Shown: positions 33,879-43,096, numbered from the stretch's first letter. The stretch is DNA of 64,000 nucleotides from DATAZK01 sp963731205 (GCA_963731205.1 CAVSUJ010000002.1:2294001-2358000), one strand, 5' to 3'. Translations and numbers: made by a program. The notes: generated by a model from the sequence alone, not told the origin.

Positions 33879-35226
33879 AATCATTCGTTGCCGTCGTGCC
33901 TACGGACGCGGCGGGCGTGACCGGCTCGTCGGCGGCGAGGATCGCGCGCTGCGCCTCCTCGGCCTCCAGCCGCGCGGCCTCCGCTTCTGCTTGGGCGGCG
34001 GCGGCGAGCGGTCCGGGATCGAGCAGCGCGGCGACCAGCGCGTCGGTGGTCAGCTCGATCTGCCAGGGCCGGGCGCCTCCCGCCGCCAGCGCGTCGGCGA
34101 CGGACTCCGGCGTGATCGGGTCGGGCGGGCTCCAGGCCATCTTGCGCTGCAGCGCCGGCTCGAGCAGGTTCTCCACCGGCAGCGTGTGCTCGGCGGCGAT
34201 CGCGCGCAGCGTGTAGCGGGTCGCGGCGAGCCGGGCGGCGGCGTCGGGATCGCGGTCGGCCCAGCGCCCCGCCGGCGGCAGCCCGGTGCTCGCGGCCGGC
34301 CCGGGCAGCTCGGCGTCGGGCAGGTGCGTGGCCTCGGCGATCGCGTCCCACCAGAGCTGGATCGTGCGGCGCATCCGCGGGCCGGAGAAGACCGGCAGCG
34401 CGGCGAGCGCTTCCTCGCGTCTTGGGGGCGGCCAGCGCGGCGTTGACGATCGCCGCGTCGGGCAGCACGCGGCCCGGCGCGATGTCACGGGCGCGGGCCC
34501 GGGCGTCGCGGGCGAACCACAGCGCGCGTACCGACGCGAGCTGGCGGCGGCTGCGCACCCGATGGATGCCGCTGGTGCGGCGCCACGGATCGGCCGGCGG
34601 GGGCTTGGGCACCGCGTTGACCGCGGCGGCGAACTCCTGCTCCGCCCAGCCGAGCTTGCCCTGGCGTTCCAGCTCGGCGCCGAGCAGCTCGCGCAGCTCG
34701 ATCAGCAGCTCGACGTCGAGGGCGGCGTAGCGCAGCCAGTCCTGCGGGAGCGGGCGGGTCGACCAGTCGGCGGCCGAGTAACCCTTCTCCAGCGTGTAGC
34801 CGAGCAGCTGCTCGACGACGCTCGCGAGCCCGACCCGCTCGAAGCCGGCCAGCCGCGCGGCCAGCTCGGTGTCGAACACCCGCGACGGCAGCAGGCCGAC
34901 CTCCGCCAGGCACGGGAGGTCCTGGTGGGCGGCGTGCAGGATCCATTCCGCGTCGCCGATCACGTCCTGGATCGGCTCCAGGTCCGGCCAGCGGGATCGG
35001 GTCGACGAGCAGGGTGCCGCTGCCCGCCCGGCGCAGCTGCACGAGGTAGGCGCGCTGGCCGTAGCGGTAGCCCGAGGCGCGCTCGGCGTCGACGGCGACC
35101 GGACCGCTGCCGGCGGCCAGCCGAGCGACCGCTTCAGCGAGCCGCTCCGGGGTGTCGACGACGTCGGGAACGCCGTCCGCGGGCTCGGCCAGCAGGATGG
35201 CCTGCGAAGGTTGGTCGCGTCGTCAC
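33874..35226 (-). CDS. rnd: Ribonuclease D-like 3'-5' exonuclease with HRDC domain (three frameshifts)
   Basis: A ~449-residue DEDD exonuclease for RNA 3' ends. Exo I is VAVDAERASGYRYGQRAYLV, Exo II WILHAAHQDLPCLAEVGLLP, then VFDTELAARLAGFERVGLAS and Exo III DWLRYAALDVELLIELRELL. The HRDC domain follows about residue 210 (RRQLASVRALWFARDARARA). Extra bases near 35203, 34990 and 34425 restore 450 codons. The start is taken as GTG 35226 (TTRPTFA), which joins the main frame after removing one base. The last ~60 residues are Ala/Glu-rich. In other actinobacteria this gene is commonly near DUF3000 and hemE, as here. Confidence 0.85.
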
Positions 35227-35306
35227 AAAAGCCGACACTACGACGCGGGCCCGGACGAGCCGGGCACATCGCCCCACGGCGCGGGTCTGAGCAAAGCCGG
35301 CGAAGG

Positions 35307-36014
35307 TCAGCGGATGACGCCGGCGCGCATGGCGAGCGCGACCATCTCGGCGCGGTCACCCGTGCCGAGCTTGCGCGCGATCCGCGCCAGGTGGCTCTTC
35401 ACCGTCAGCGCGGAAAGCCCGAGCAGCTCGCCGATCTCCTTGTTGGACTGGCCGTCGGCGACCAGGCGCAGCACCTCGATCTCGCGGCCCGAGAGCTCGG
35501 CGGCGAGACCTTCGGCGCTGCCGGTGCCGCGCAGGCCGGTGGCCAGCAGCGGGGCGACCGACGGGTCGGCGTAGACGCCGCCCGAAAGCACCCGGCGGAC
35601 GCCGTCGGTGACGACCATCGCGGAGGCGTTCTTCAGCAGGTAGCCGTGGGCGCCGGCGACGAACGCCGCGCGCACCGAATAGGGGTCGTCGGCAGCGGAC
35701 AGGACGACGAGACGCGGCCAGCCGCGCTCACGCAGGTGAGCGACGAGGTCGAGGCCACTGCCGTCGGGAAGTCCGAGGTCGAGCACGGCGAGGTCCATCG
35801 GGCCGCTGCGGGCGCGGGCGCGGGCCTCGGCGACGGTAGCTGCCTCGACGACCTCGGCGGCGCCCATGGCACGCAGCCGGGCCACCATGGATTCGCGCAT
35901 CAGCGGATGGTCATCGACGACCATGGCGCGAAACCCGCCGCTCTGATGGGCGGTCCGGTCCTGCTGGGTCGGCAAGACCCGAGCATCGACGCTACGCGGG
36001 GTCTGCGTTGTCAC
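35307..36014 (-). CDS. NarL/LuxR-family response regulator
   Basis: A 235-residue two-component response regulator. The receiver domain begins AMVVDDHPLMRESMVARLRA near residue 30; the phosphoacceptor Asp is in DLAVLDLGLPDGSGLDLVAH and the switch Lys in GYLLKNASAMVV. The LuxR helix-turn-helix is LSGREIEVLRLVADGQSNKE followed by IGELLGLSALTVKSHLARIA. GTG 36014 has GGAGG four bases upstream. It is divergent from a membrane sensor and a matching NarL-type histidine kinase, its likely cognate. Target genes are unknown. Confidence 0.93.
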   Translation of the reverse strand: MTTQTPRSVDARVLPTQQDRTAHQSGGFRAMVVDDHPLMRESMVARLRAMGAAEVVEAATVAEARARARSGPMDLAVLDLGLPDGSGLDLVAHLRERGWPRLVVLSAADDPYSVRAAFVAGAHGYLLKNASAMVVTDGVRRVLSGGVYADPSVAPLLATGLRGTGSAEGLAAELSGREIEVLRLVADGQSNKEIGELLGLSALTVKSHLARIARKLGTGDRAEMVALAMRAGVIR

Positions 36015-36297
36015 CGTTCCTCCAGAGGCGGTCAAAGTGCAGGCCAGCAGTGGTGCTGATGGCCGAGGGAACGCCACCGCTGTTCGGCGGCGAAACCTTC
36101 ACATTGAGCTTCGGCTGATGGTGGGGCGGGCTGTAGCACCTGCGCCGTCTGGGTGATCTTCACTGCGCCAACCGGCCCAACGCACAAGTGCGGGTGCCTG
36201 GTTGCCGACGCTATTGACAGGCGCCGGCACGCCCATGTGCGTGCTGCCGCGAAACGAACTGCAACCAACCCAGTGAACTGGGCGGAGGGGCCGAGAG
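36015..36297. promoter_or_regulatory. 283-base divergent control region of the two-component genes
   Basis: Contains the ribosome-binding sites of both flanking genes. A TTGACA at 36214-36219 matches a -35 consensus for the plus-strand sensor gene, but no good -10 hexamer stands 17 bases downstream. No clear symmetrical operator was found by eye. Confidence 0.3.
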
Positions 36298-37749
36298 ATG
36301 GTGCGCCGACGGACCCCGCGGGCATTGCGCCTGCTTGCGGTCGCGGCTGCCCTCGGTTCGGCGCTCCTGACCTGGGCTCCTGGCCGGTTCGGGCTGCCTG
36401 CAGCGGACGGCGGAGTCCTCGGCTGCCGGGTCGCGCTCCTGCCGGCGATCGCCGCCGTCCTCGCGCTCGCGTCATTGCTCAACGTCTCCCTTCCCCTCGG
36501 CGGCGGGCAGTGGCAGGTCCGTGGCCTCGACGCGGCCGGTGCGGCACTACTGCTGCTGTGGCCCGGTCCCGGACTGTGGATCGCCACCGCCCTCGGCGCC
36601 GGGATGCTCGTCGCCGGGAGCCGGCTGACCGGCGGCCGGCGCTGGCGCTCGATGGAGTACGCGACCTGCTCGGCTCTGCTGCAGACCGCCGTCGCGCTGA
36701 CCGTGACGTGTGCCCTTCGCTACGGCGGAGTCGGCCCGATCCCGGCGGCCATCGCGGGCGTGGTCTTCGGCACCATCACCCGTCACACCATGTCGGCCGG
36801 CGGCGTCGCGCTCACCGCCCGCCGCCCGCTGCTCGCCCTGCTCCTTCCGCGGCTGCCCGCCGAGCTCTACACGACCGGGGGAAACGGCGCGGTCGGCCTG
36901 CTCATCGGGTGGCTGCTGGTGCACGCGCCGTTCGGAGTTCTCGGGCTGGCCGTACCCGGACTGCTGGTGGCCAGCACCTATGAGCTGCAAGCCCGGCGCA
37001 GTGCAGAGGCCAAGCTCTTCGCCGCTCTTGCCATCGAGCAGCAGCGCGCGTCCGGACGTTCCCTCGAGCAGTCGGTGACCGTCCTGATGACCGTCGCGGC
37101 GCGCATCCTGGGGGGCGCCGACGTCGAACTGCTGCTGTCCGGTCCTGAAGGACTCGTGCGATACGTCGGCGACGAGAGCGGGGTCAGCGGGCGCGCCCGG
37201 GTCGACCCCTCTGCCTTCGACGCCCCTTGGGTACGCCAGCTGCTGGGTCGCTCGTCGGTACGGATCGCGGCCGACGAGGGCCGTCCTTCCTGTGCCTTCT
37301 CGGTCGGGACCGGCGGGGCGACGCGCGCCGTCGTCGTGGCGCGGCGCCCGCTCGGCGGGTCCGTGTTCACCCGGTCCGACGCCGTTTTCGCCCGCGCCCT
37401 GGCACGGCAGGCGTATCCGTGGCTGACCCCGACGCAAGAGCTGGCGGTGGCCGGCGACCCCCGGCTGGAGGTCGTCCGCGAGATCGCCCGCCGCATCCTG
37501 GCCGCACCCGAACCCACCTCGGACCCGCAGTGGTCGAAGCTGCTGCTCGATGAGGTGCACCGGCTGGAACGCGCGATGGCCGCGCTGCTCGGAAGCGCTC
37601 CCGGCGGCGCGATTCCCCCGCCCCGCAACCCGCGCGAACCGGCCGCCACGGTTGAAGGCACAGCTGACGACGCGGATGGCGGCGCGGCGGAGGATGCTCA
37701 TGCCGCCGGTGGGCGCCCGGAGTGGACCACGACGGGCCGGCTGCTGTGA
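36298..37749 (+). CDS. Membrane sensor protein with GAF-like cytoplasmic domain
   Basis: A 483-residue protein. The N-terminal ~230 residues hold six to eight hydrophobic helices (LLPAIAAVLALASLLNVSLP, AALLLLWPGPGLWIATALGA, GVLGLAVPGLLVASTYEL). The cytoplasmic part (~240-420) includes SLEQSVTVLMTVAARILGGA, a start typical of GAF-type domains, and VFTRSDAVFARALARQAYPW; then a Pro/Glu/Asp-rich tail. There is no histidine-kinase domain. Its stop overlaps the start of the kinase gene (GTGA), so I infer it senses a signal for, or modulates, that kinase. Family not recognised. Confidence 0.75.
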   Translation: MVRRRTPRALRLLAVAAALGSALLTWAPGRFGLPAADGGVLGCRVALLPAIAAVLALASLLNVSLPLGGGQWQVRGLDAAGAALLLLWPGPGLWIATALGAGMLVAGSRLTGGRRWRSMEYATCSALLQTAVALTVTCALRYGGVGPIPAAIAGVVFGTITRHTMSAGGVALTARRPLLALLLPRLPAELYTTGGNGAVGLLIGWLLVHAPFGVLGLAVPGLLVASTYELQARRSAEAKLFAALAIEQQRASGRSLEQSVTVLMTVAARILGGADVELLLSGPEGLVRYVGDESGVSGRARVDPSAFDAPWVRQLLGRSSVRIAADEGRPSCAFSVGTGGATRAVVVARRPLGGSVFTRSDAVFARALARQAYPWLTPTQELAVAGDPRLEVVREIARRILAAPEPTSDPQWSKLLLDEVHRLERAMAALLGSAPGGAIPPPRNPREPAATVEGTADDADGGAAEDAHAAGGRPEWTTTGRLL

Positions 37750-38855
37750 GAGTTCCCTACCGCCCCGAGCTCCCGCTGGCCGTCTGGGGAGCCCTCGTGG
37801 TGTTCGTCTCCGGCGCTGCCACGCTGCTGGCGGCGACGCTCGCCGGGACGTACGTGGCGTTGGGCGTGCTCGCCGCGACGCTCGCGCTGGCCGCTGTCGG
37901 CGCGCATGCGCTGGGCCAGCAGTTCGAACGGGTGCGTACCCGGGCGCTGGCCGGCGTCGCCAGTGGTGAAGGACCGCTCGGCTCCGCGCCCCAGCCGTCC
38001 GCTCGGGCGCTGCGCGGGCTGCGGGAGCTGCACCGGCTCGACGAGGCGCTGCGCGCCCTTCGCCAGCGCATCCAGGTCGCCGACGAGGTGGCCGAGCGCT
38101 ATCGCCGGGACGCCGACAGCGCGGGAATGGGCATGTTCGAGCTGCTGTCAGGCCTGGTCGCGGCCGAGGAAGGGACCCGCGGCCAGCTCGCCGCCGAGTT
38201 GCACGACAGCGTCGCCCAATCGCTCGGCGCCGCCCGCCGGATCCTGTCGGACCCGTGCGACGAGGAACTCTGGGCCGAGGTCGGGCCGCTCGTCGAAGAT
38301 GCCGAGGACGCACTGCGCGCCACCATGGCCCGCACCCGGCCGCCCGCGCTTCGTGACGGAGATCTGGCGGCCGCCGTCAGCATCCTGCGCGACGACTTCG
38401 ACATGCGCTACGGACTTCGCGTCACGCTCGAATGGCCCGACCATGAGTACCCGCTGCCGCTCGCGACCGCCGTCACGCTGTACCGGTTCTTTCAGGAGGG
38501 CCTGCTCAACGTGCTCAAGCATGCCGACGTCGACGAGGCCGTGGCATCGCTGACCGTCGACGGCCGCCATCTGACCGCGGTGGTGCGCGACAGCGGCCCC
38601 GGATTCGACATGACGAATCAGGCAGCGGCCGGGGTCGGCGGCCGCCATGTCGGGCTCGGCCTGCTGCGCGAACGTGCCCGCCTCGCCGGGGGATCCGTCG
38701 ACGTGATGAGCGCGCCGGGCGCCGGCACCATGCTCACGCTGCGGCTACCGCGACCGGCCGCACCCGCCAACTGGACGGAGCCGACCGATCAGGCCGGCCT
38801 GCCGAGCCAGCGCGATCCCTCGGACCCGCTGTCAGCGAACGCGACTGGTCAGTGA
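37746..38855 (+). CDS. NarL-type sensor histidine kinase
   Basis: A 369-residue kinase. Two N-terminal membrane helices (AVWGALVVFVSGAATLLAAT and LGVLAATLALAAVGAHALGQ) precede a coiled region, the HisKA_3 dimerisation motif GQLAAELHDSVAQSLGAARR with the phospho-accepting His near 155, and an ATPase domain with RFFQEGLLNVLKHADVDEAV (N box), VRDSGPGFDM and GLGLLRERARLAGGSVDVMS (G boxes). There is almost no extracellular loop, so input likely comes from the co-encoded membrane protein. The cognate regulator is encoded divergently. The 3' end overlaps the convergent DUF3000 gene by 24 bases. Confidence 0.92.
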   Translation: MRVPYRPELPLAVWGALVVFVSGAATLLAATLAGTYVALGVLAATLALAAVGAHALGQQFERVRTRALAGVASGEGPLGSAPQPSARALRGLRELHRLDEALRALRQRIQVADEVAERYRRDADSAGMGMFELLSGLVAAEEGTRGQLAAELHDSVAQSLGAARRILSDPCDEELWAEVGPLVEDAEDALRATMARTRPPALRDGDLAAAVSILRDDFDMRYGLRVTLEWPDHEYPLPLATAVTLYRFFQEGLLNVLKHADVDEAVASLTVDGRHLTAVVRDSGPGFDMTNQAAAGVGGRHVGLGLLRERARLAGGSVDVMSAPGAGTMLTLRLPRPAAPANWTEPTDQAGLPSQRDPSDPLSANATGQ

Positions 38856-39518
38856 CACGACCCCGTTGGCCGGGGGCTCGCCGGCCATCATCGTCATGAG
38901 GTCGCACAGCGCTTCCAGATGCGAGGCGATCGATGACGCGTCGTCCGTCGCCCAGTCCGGCGACCAGGAGCAGCGCAGCTCCACCTCGCAGGTGTCGTCC
39001 TCCTCGCGGAGCTGACCGAAGCGCGCTGAGGCGGTGGTGGTCACCGTGCCGGCGAGCGCGCTGAATCCGGCTTCCCGCTCCGCCAGCGCCTCCTCGAGCC
39101 AGGACCACGTCACCTCCGGAAGCATCGGATCAGTGATCATCTCGGGATCGAGGCCGGCCCGGGCGTAGCAGGCGATCCGGAAGGTGCCGCTCCAAGCCGG
39201 CTGCCCGGCCGGATCGTGCAGGACGACCAGGCGCCCGGCGGCGAGTTCGACGTCACCGCGCTCGAGGGTCGCCGCCAGCGCGATGCCGTACGGGGCGAGC
39301 CTGGTGGGGCGTCCGGCCTCGCGGATCAGGATGTCCGACCTGGCCTGGCCGGCTTCGAGAAGCGCGTCGACGACCGAGGTGAATTCCTGTGGAACCGGAT
39401 CGGGCTCTGGGGAGCGCACAGCCTCACCGTAGGCCGGGACCGCGGGCGGCGGAGCCTCCGCCCCCGCCAACGACAGTGCGGAAGGGGCGCTGCGGCGACG
39501 CTGGGGCGAGGTGGGCAT
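38832..39518 (-). CDS. DUF3000-family protein
   Basis: A 228-residue protein with the DUF3000 core: IREAGRPTRLAPYGIALAAT, GDVELAAGRLVVLHDPAGQP, AWSGTFRIACYARAGLDPEM and EVTWSWLEEALAEREAGF. The family is actinobacterial and typically adjacent to hemE; no function is established. The N-terminal ~45 residues are low-complexity and may be partly an over-extended start; ATG 39518 is the only early ATG. Confidence 0.88.
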   Translation of the reverse strand: MPTSPQRRRSAPSALSLAGAEAPPPAVPAYGEAVRSPEPDPVPQEFTSVVDALLEAGQARSDILIREAGRPTRLAPYGIALAATLERGDVELAAGRLVVLHDPAGQPAWSGTFRIACYARAGLDPEMITDPMLPEVTWSWLEEALAEREAGFSALAGTVTTTASARFGQLREEDDTCEVELRCSWSPDWATDDASSIASHLEALCDLMTMMAGEPPANGVVSLTSRVR

Positions 39519-39545
39519 CGGAGGCTTCAGCGGCTGGCGGCGCGA

Positions 39546-39761
39546 TCAGGCGGCGCTGTGCGTGGACTGATGACCCGAGGAGCGGCGGGGAGCCGCCGGC
39601 TCGGGCGTGATCCGGAAGATCTCCTCCTCGAGTGCACCGACGAAAACGGCAGATCCGCAGGTCACGCAGAACCACTCAGGGCAGTCGAGCCCATGCCCAT
39701 CGGCGCAGGGAGGCTGCTCGAACGCGCTCTCCTCGCGACACTCGGGACAGACGAGCCACAT
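39546..39761 (-). CDS. Small Cys-rich zinc-ribbon-like protein
   Basis: A 71-residue protein starting at ATG 39761, behind a GGGAGG site. Cysteines occur as CPEC, PPCADGHGLDCPEWFC and VTCG, enough for two zinc sites; the second half is Glu/Pro-rich. It probably binds metal, but no enzymatic motif is visible and I do not recognise the family. It lies between DUF3000 (same strand) and the divergent hemE. Confidence 0.65.
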   Translation of the reverse strand: MWLVCPECREESAFEQPPCADGHGLDCPEWFCVTCGSAVFVGALEEEIFRITPEPAAPRRSSGHQSTHSAA

Positions 39762-39943
39762 GGCGTTCTCCCTCCCGCTGCTCGGCGGATCGAGGCACTC
39801 GCTGTGTTCAGGCGGATGCGCAACAGGAACGGTCGCACGGGCGTCCGACAGAACCGGGGACCTCGAACAGGTGTGTCGGCCCGAGGGCCTGCTGCCTCGG
39901 GCTCGCCACGCCGTAAGTGGCCAGCTCATGGAAGGATCGACGG

Positions 39944-40993
39944 GTGCACCCCGGGCTGGAAGACGCGCCGTTCCTTGCTGCTGCGCGCCGGCTGCCCGAC
40001 CGTTCGGGGCCCACGCCGGTGTGGTTCATGCGCCAGGCCGGCCGCGCCTTGCCCGAGTACCGCAAGCTGCGCGAGGGCGTCGCCATGCTGGACTCCTGCC
40101 GTGATCCAGATCTAACGGTCGAGATCACGCTGCAGCCGGTGCGCCGGTTCGGGGTGGACGCGGCGATCTTCTTCAGCGACATCGTGGTCCCGCTGGCCGC
40201 CGTCGGCGTCGATCTCGACATCGTCCCCGGCACCGGTCCGGTCATCGCCGAGCCGATACGCGATCAGGCTGCCGTCGCCGCGCTGCGTCCGCTCGAACCG
40301 GGTGACGTGCCGTACACGACCGAGTCGGTGGGCCGGCTGGTCGAGGAGCTGGGCGCGACCCCGCTCATCGGCTTTGCCGGGGCGCCGTTCACCCTCGCCA
40401 GCTACCTGATCGAGGGCGGCCCCAGCCGCAATTACGCGCGTACCAAAGCCCTCATGTACGGCGAGCCGGCGCTCTGGCACGAGCTCGCGTCACGGCTCGC
40501 CGACATCGCTCGCACCTATCTGCAGGTCCAGGTCGCCGCCGGCGCCAGCGCCATCCAGCTCTTCGACAGCTGGGCCGGCGCGCTGTCGGAGGCCGACTAT
40601 CGCGAGTACGTGCTCCCGCACAGCGCCCACGTGCTCGCCGGCGTCCCGGACGTGCCGCGTATCCACTTCGGCGTAGGCACCGGCGAATTGCTGGCAGCCA
40701 TGGGTGAAGCGGGCGCTGACGTCGTCGGCGTCGACTGGCGGATCCCGCTCGATGAAGCCGCCCGGCGCATCGGCGCCGGCAAGGCCGTGCAGGGCAACCT
40801 CGATCCGACGACGCTCTTCGCGCCCTGGCACGTGGTCGAGGCGCGGGTGCGCCGGATCGTCGAGGAGGGACGGCGCTGCGAGGGTCACATCTTCAACCTC
40901 GGCCACGGTGTCCTTCCCGAGACCGATCCGGATGTGCTCACCCGGGTCACCGAACTCGTCCACGAGCTGGGCCCGGATCCCGAGCGGGCATGA
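39944..40993 (+). CDS. hemE: Uroporphyrinogen decarboxylase
   Basis: A 349-residue cytosolic enzyme converting uroporphyrinogen III to coproporphyrinogen III. The substrate loop PVWFMRQAGRALPEYRKLRE, AAIFFSDIVVPLAAVGVDLD, LIGFAGAPFTLASYLIEGGP, and GHIFNLGHGVLPETDPDVL are textbook HemE blocks; catalytic Asp is in FFSDI. The GTG at 39944 follows AAGGA at good spacing and gives the family length; a GTG 27 bases upstream is less likely. The stop overlaps the cgoX start by ATGA. Confidence 0.97.
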   Translation: MHPGLEDAPFLAAARRLPDRSGPTPVWFMRQAGRALPEYRKLREGVAMLDSCRDPDLTVEITLQPVRRFGVDAAIFFSDIVVPLAAVGVDLDIVPGTGPVIAEPIRDQAAVAALRPLEPGDVPYTTESVGRLVEELGATPLIGFAGAPFTLASYLIEGGPSRNYARTKALMYGEPALWHELASRLADIARTYLQVQVAAGASAIQLFDSWAGALSEADYREYVLPHSAHVLAGVPDVPRIHFGVGTGELLAAMGEAGADVVGVDWRIPLDEAARRIGAGKAVQGNLDPTTLFAPWHVVEARVRRIVEEGRRCEGHIFNLGHGVLPETDPDVLTRVTELVHELGPDPERA

Positions 40994-42300
40994 GCGCCCG
41001 GGTCCTCATCGTCGGCGGCGGGGTCGCGGGGCTGTCGGCGGCGGTCGCGCTGCGGGGCAGGGCTCACGTCACGCTTCGCGAATCGACCGCGCAGGTCGGC
41101 GGGAAGCTGAGGCAGGGCCCGCTCGGTGTCGAGGAGGGCGCCGAAGCGTTCCTGTGCCGGCTGCCCGAAGGCCTTGCGGCCGCCGCCGAAGCTGGGCTCG
41201 AGCTCACGCATCCGGAGCCGGTCCCGGCGCGCCTGTGGCTCCACGGGAGGCTGCAGCCGCTGCCGTCCGGGACCGTGCTCGGCGTTCCGGGCGAGCTGCG
41301 AAAAGCCGCTCCGGTATTGGGTTTTCGGGGTACGACACGTGCGCTGCTGGACCGCGTGCTGCCGGCCACCCGAGCGGGCGATGACCCTGCGGTGGGCAGG
41401 TTCGTCCGCGCCCGCCTCGGTGACCGGGTCGTCGATCGCCTCGTCGATCCCTTGCTCGGCGGCGTGTACGCCGGCCGCGCCGATGAGCTCTCACTGCGCA
41501 TGACGACACCGCAATTGGTGCCCGCCCTCGGTGAGCGCTCGCTGCTCGAAGCCGCCCATCGCCTCGCCCCGAAACCCACTGGCCAGCCGGTCTTCGCGAC
41601 CCCGGTGGCCGGGATGGGTCAGCTGGTGCGGCGGCTCGCGGAGGTGAGCGGCGCCGAGATCGTCCTGGGTAGTCCGGTCACCGATCTCGTTCGCGACGGT
41701 GACGGCTGGTCGGTCGACGGAGAGCGCTACGACGCCGTCGTCCTCGCCGTGCCCAACGCGCCGTCGGGAAAGCTGCTCGCGCCGCTCGGCGTTCAGGTGC
41801 CCGCTCTCGCCTATGCAAGCGTCGCGCTCGCCACCTTCGTCTTCCCGAATGACACCGAACTCCCTTCAGCCAGCGGCTTTTTGGTGCCCGTGAGCGAGCG
41901 CCGGCTCATCAAGGCGTCGACGTTCCTGTCCTCGAAGTGGAAGCACATCGCCGGCGGATTCGACGGCGTCATCGTGCGTTGCAGCGCGGGCCGGGCCGGC
42001 GCCGCCGGCGATCTCGCCCGCTCCGATGTCGAACTCGCCGGGGTCCTCTGCGCCGAACTCGGCGAGGCGACGGGCATGCGCCGGCGCCCACTGGAGACCA
42101 GCGTCGTGCGCTGGGGCGGCGGCCTTCCGCAGTACGCCCCTGGCCACCAGCAGCGGGTCGCTGCCGTGCGCGCTGCGCTTCCACCGGCGATGGCGCTTGC
42201 TGGTGCGGCCTGGGACGGCGTCGGGATCCCGGCGTGTCTGCGCTCCGGTACCGCTGCGGCGGCGGCCGTCGCCGAGACCCTCGCGTTACCGAAAGCCTAG
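40990..42300 (+). CDS. cgoX: Coproporphyrinogen III oxidase (HemY/CgoX)
   Basis: A 436-residue flavoprotein oxidising coproporphyrinogen III to coproporphyrin III with O2. The FAD site VLIVGGGVAGLSAAVALRGR is N-terminal, then TLRESTAQVGGKLRQGPLGV, DRVVDRLVDPLLGGVYAGRA, FATPVAGMGQLVRRLAEVSG and the C-terminal FAD-binding AGAAWDGVGIPACLRSGTAA. Gene order hemE-cgoX-chdC and a coproporphyrin ferrochelatase in the same genome support CgoX rather than protoporphyrinogen oxidase function. Confidence 0.94.
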   Translation: MSARVLIVGGGVAGLSAAVALRGRAHVTLRESTAQVGGKLRQGPLGVEEGAEAFLCRLPEGLAAAAEAGLELTHPEPVPARLWLHGRLQPLPSGTVLGVPGELRKAAPVLGFRGTTRALLDRVLPATRAGDDPAVGRFVRARLGDRVVDRLVDPLLGGVYAGRADELSLRMTTPQLVPALGERSLLEAAHRLAPKPTGQPVFATPVAGMGQLVRRLAEVSGAEIVLGSPVTDLVRDGDGWSVDGERYDAVVLAVPNAPSGKLLAPLGVQVPALAYASVALATFVFPNDTELPSASGFLVPVSERRLIKASTFLSSKWKHIAGGFDGVIVRCSAGRAGAAGDLARSDVELAGVLCAELGEATGMRRRPLETSVVRWGGGLPQYAPGHQQRVAAVRAALPPAMALAGAAWDGVGIPACLRSGTAAAAAVAETLALPKA

Positions 42301-42392
42301 GGAAACGCGCCGTTTTCGGCCCGCGAACCCTGCATTTCCCGAAGTTTTCGGCGCCCGGGCGCTTCGCACGCATCCGGTGAGAGACTGGACGC

Positions 42393-43088
42393 ATGGCCGA
42401 GAGCGAGAAGTCCGCCCGCGAACTCAACGACGAGCTGCTCTATTGCTGCTATGCGGTTTTTCGCGCGCCCAAGCCGCTTCCGCAGGACCGCACCGAGCTC
42501 ACCGCCGAGGCGGAGGCACTGCTCGAGCAGTCGCTCGCCAAGGACGTCTACACGCGTGGCACGTACGACATCAGCGGTTACCGGGGCGATGCGGATCTGC
42601 TGATCTGGTGGACCTGCCCGGATCCTGACGTGCTGCAGGAGACCTACAGCCGCTTCCGTTCCACCGCACTCGGCCGCCAGCTCGAGCCGGTCTGGTCCTC
42701 CTACGGCCTGCACCGCCCGGCCGAGTTCAACCGCAACCACATCCCCGCCTATGTGCGACGCGAGGACCCGCGGCGCTACGTCTGCGTCTACCCCTTCGTG
42801 CGCTCGCTGGAGTGGTACCTGCTGCCGGATTACGAGCGCAAGGGCATGCTCTCCGAGCACGGGATCATGGGACGCGAGTTTCCGGACGTGCGGGCCAACA
42901 CCGTCGCGGCATTCGGGCTCGGCGATTACGAGTGGCTGCTCGCCTTCGAAGCCGACGAGTTGCACCGCATCGTCGACTGCATCCGTCACCTGCGCACCAG
43001 CCGCGCCCGGCTGTACACCAAGCTCGAAATCCCCTTCTACACCGGCGTTCGCAAGCCGCTGGCGGAGATCGTCGCCGCTCTCGCGTAG
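42393..43088 (+). CDS. chdC: Coproheme decarboxylase (HemQ/ChdC)
   Basis: A 231-residue ChdC, the last enzyme of the coproporphyrin-dependent pathway: peroxide-driven decarboxylation of coproheme to haem b. Seen: CCYAVFRAPKPLPQDRTELT, GYRGDADLLIWWTCPDPDVL, RRYVCVYPFVRSLEWYLLPD containing the conserved catalytic Tyr and Lys-side motif, and RKGMLSEHGIMGREFPDVRA with the axial His. The 92-base gap after cgoX contains no strong hairpin, so all three genes may be one transcript. Confidence 0.95.
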   Translation: MAESEKSARELNDELLYCCYAVFRAPKPLPQDRTELTAEAEALLEQSLAKDVYTRGTYDISGYRGDADLLIWWTCPDPDVLQETYSRFRSTALGRQLEPVWSSYGLHRPAEFNRNHIPAYVRREDPRRYVCVYPFVRSLEWYLLPDYERKGMLSEHGIMGREFPDVRANTVAAFGLGDYEWLLAFEADELHRIVDCIRHLRTSRARLYTKLEIPFYTGVRKPLAEIVAALA

Positions 43089-43096
43089 CGAGCCCG

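Noticed and set aside
22300..35210. Interpretation of the broken genes as a decaying pseudogene region
   Set aside because: All catalytic and cofactor motifs are intact, there are hardly any in-frame nonsense substitutions, and single-base corrections restore lengths and gene overlaps in every gene, including some indels that compensate one another.
22300..35210. Programmed ribosomal frameshifting
   Set aside because: There are dozens of sites with no shared slippery heptamer or downstream structure, in unrelated genes.
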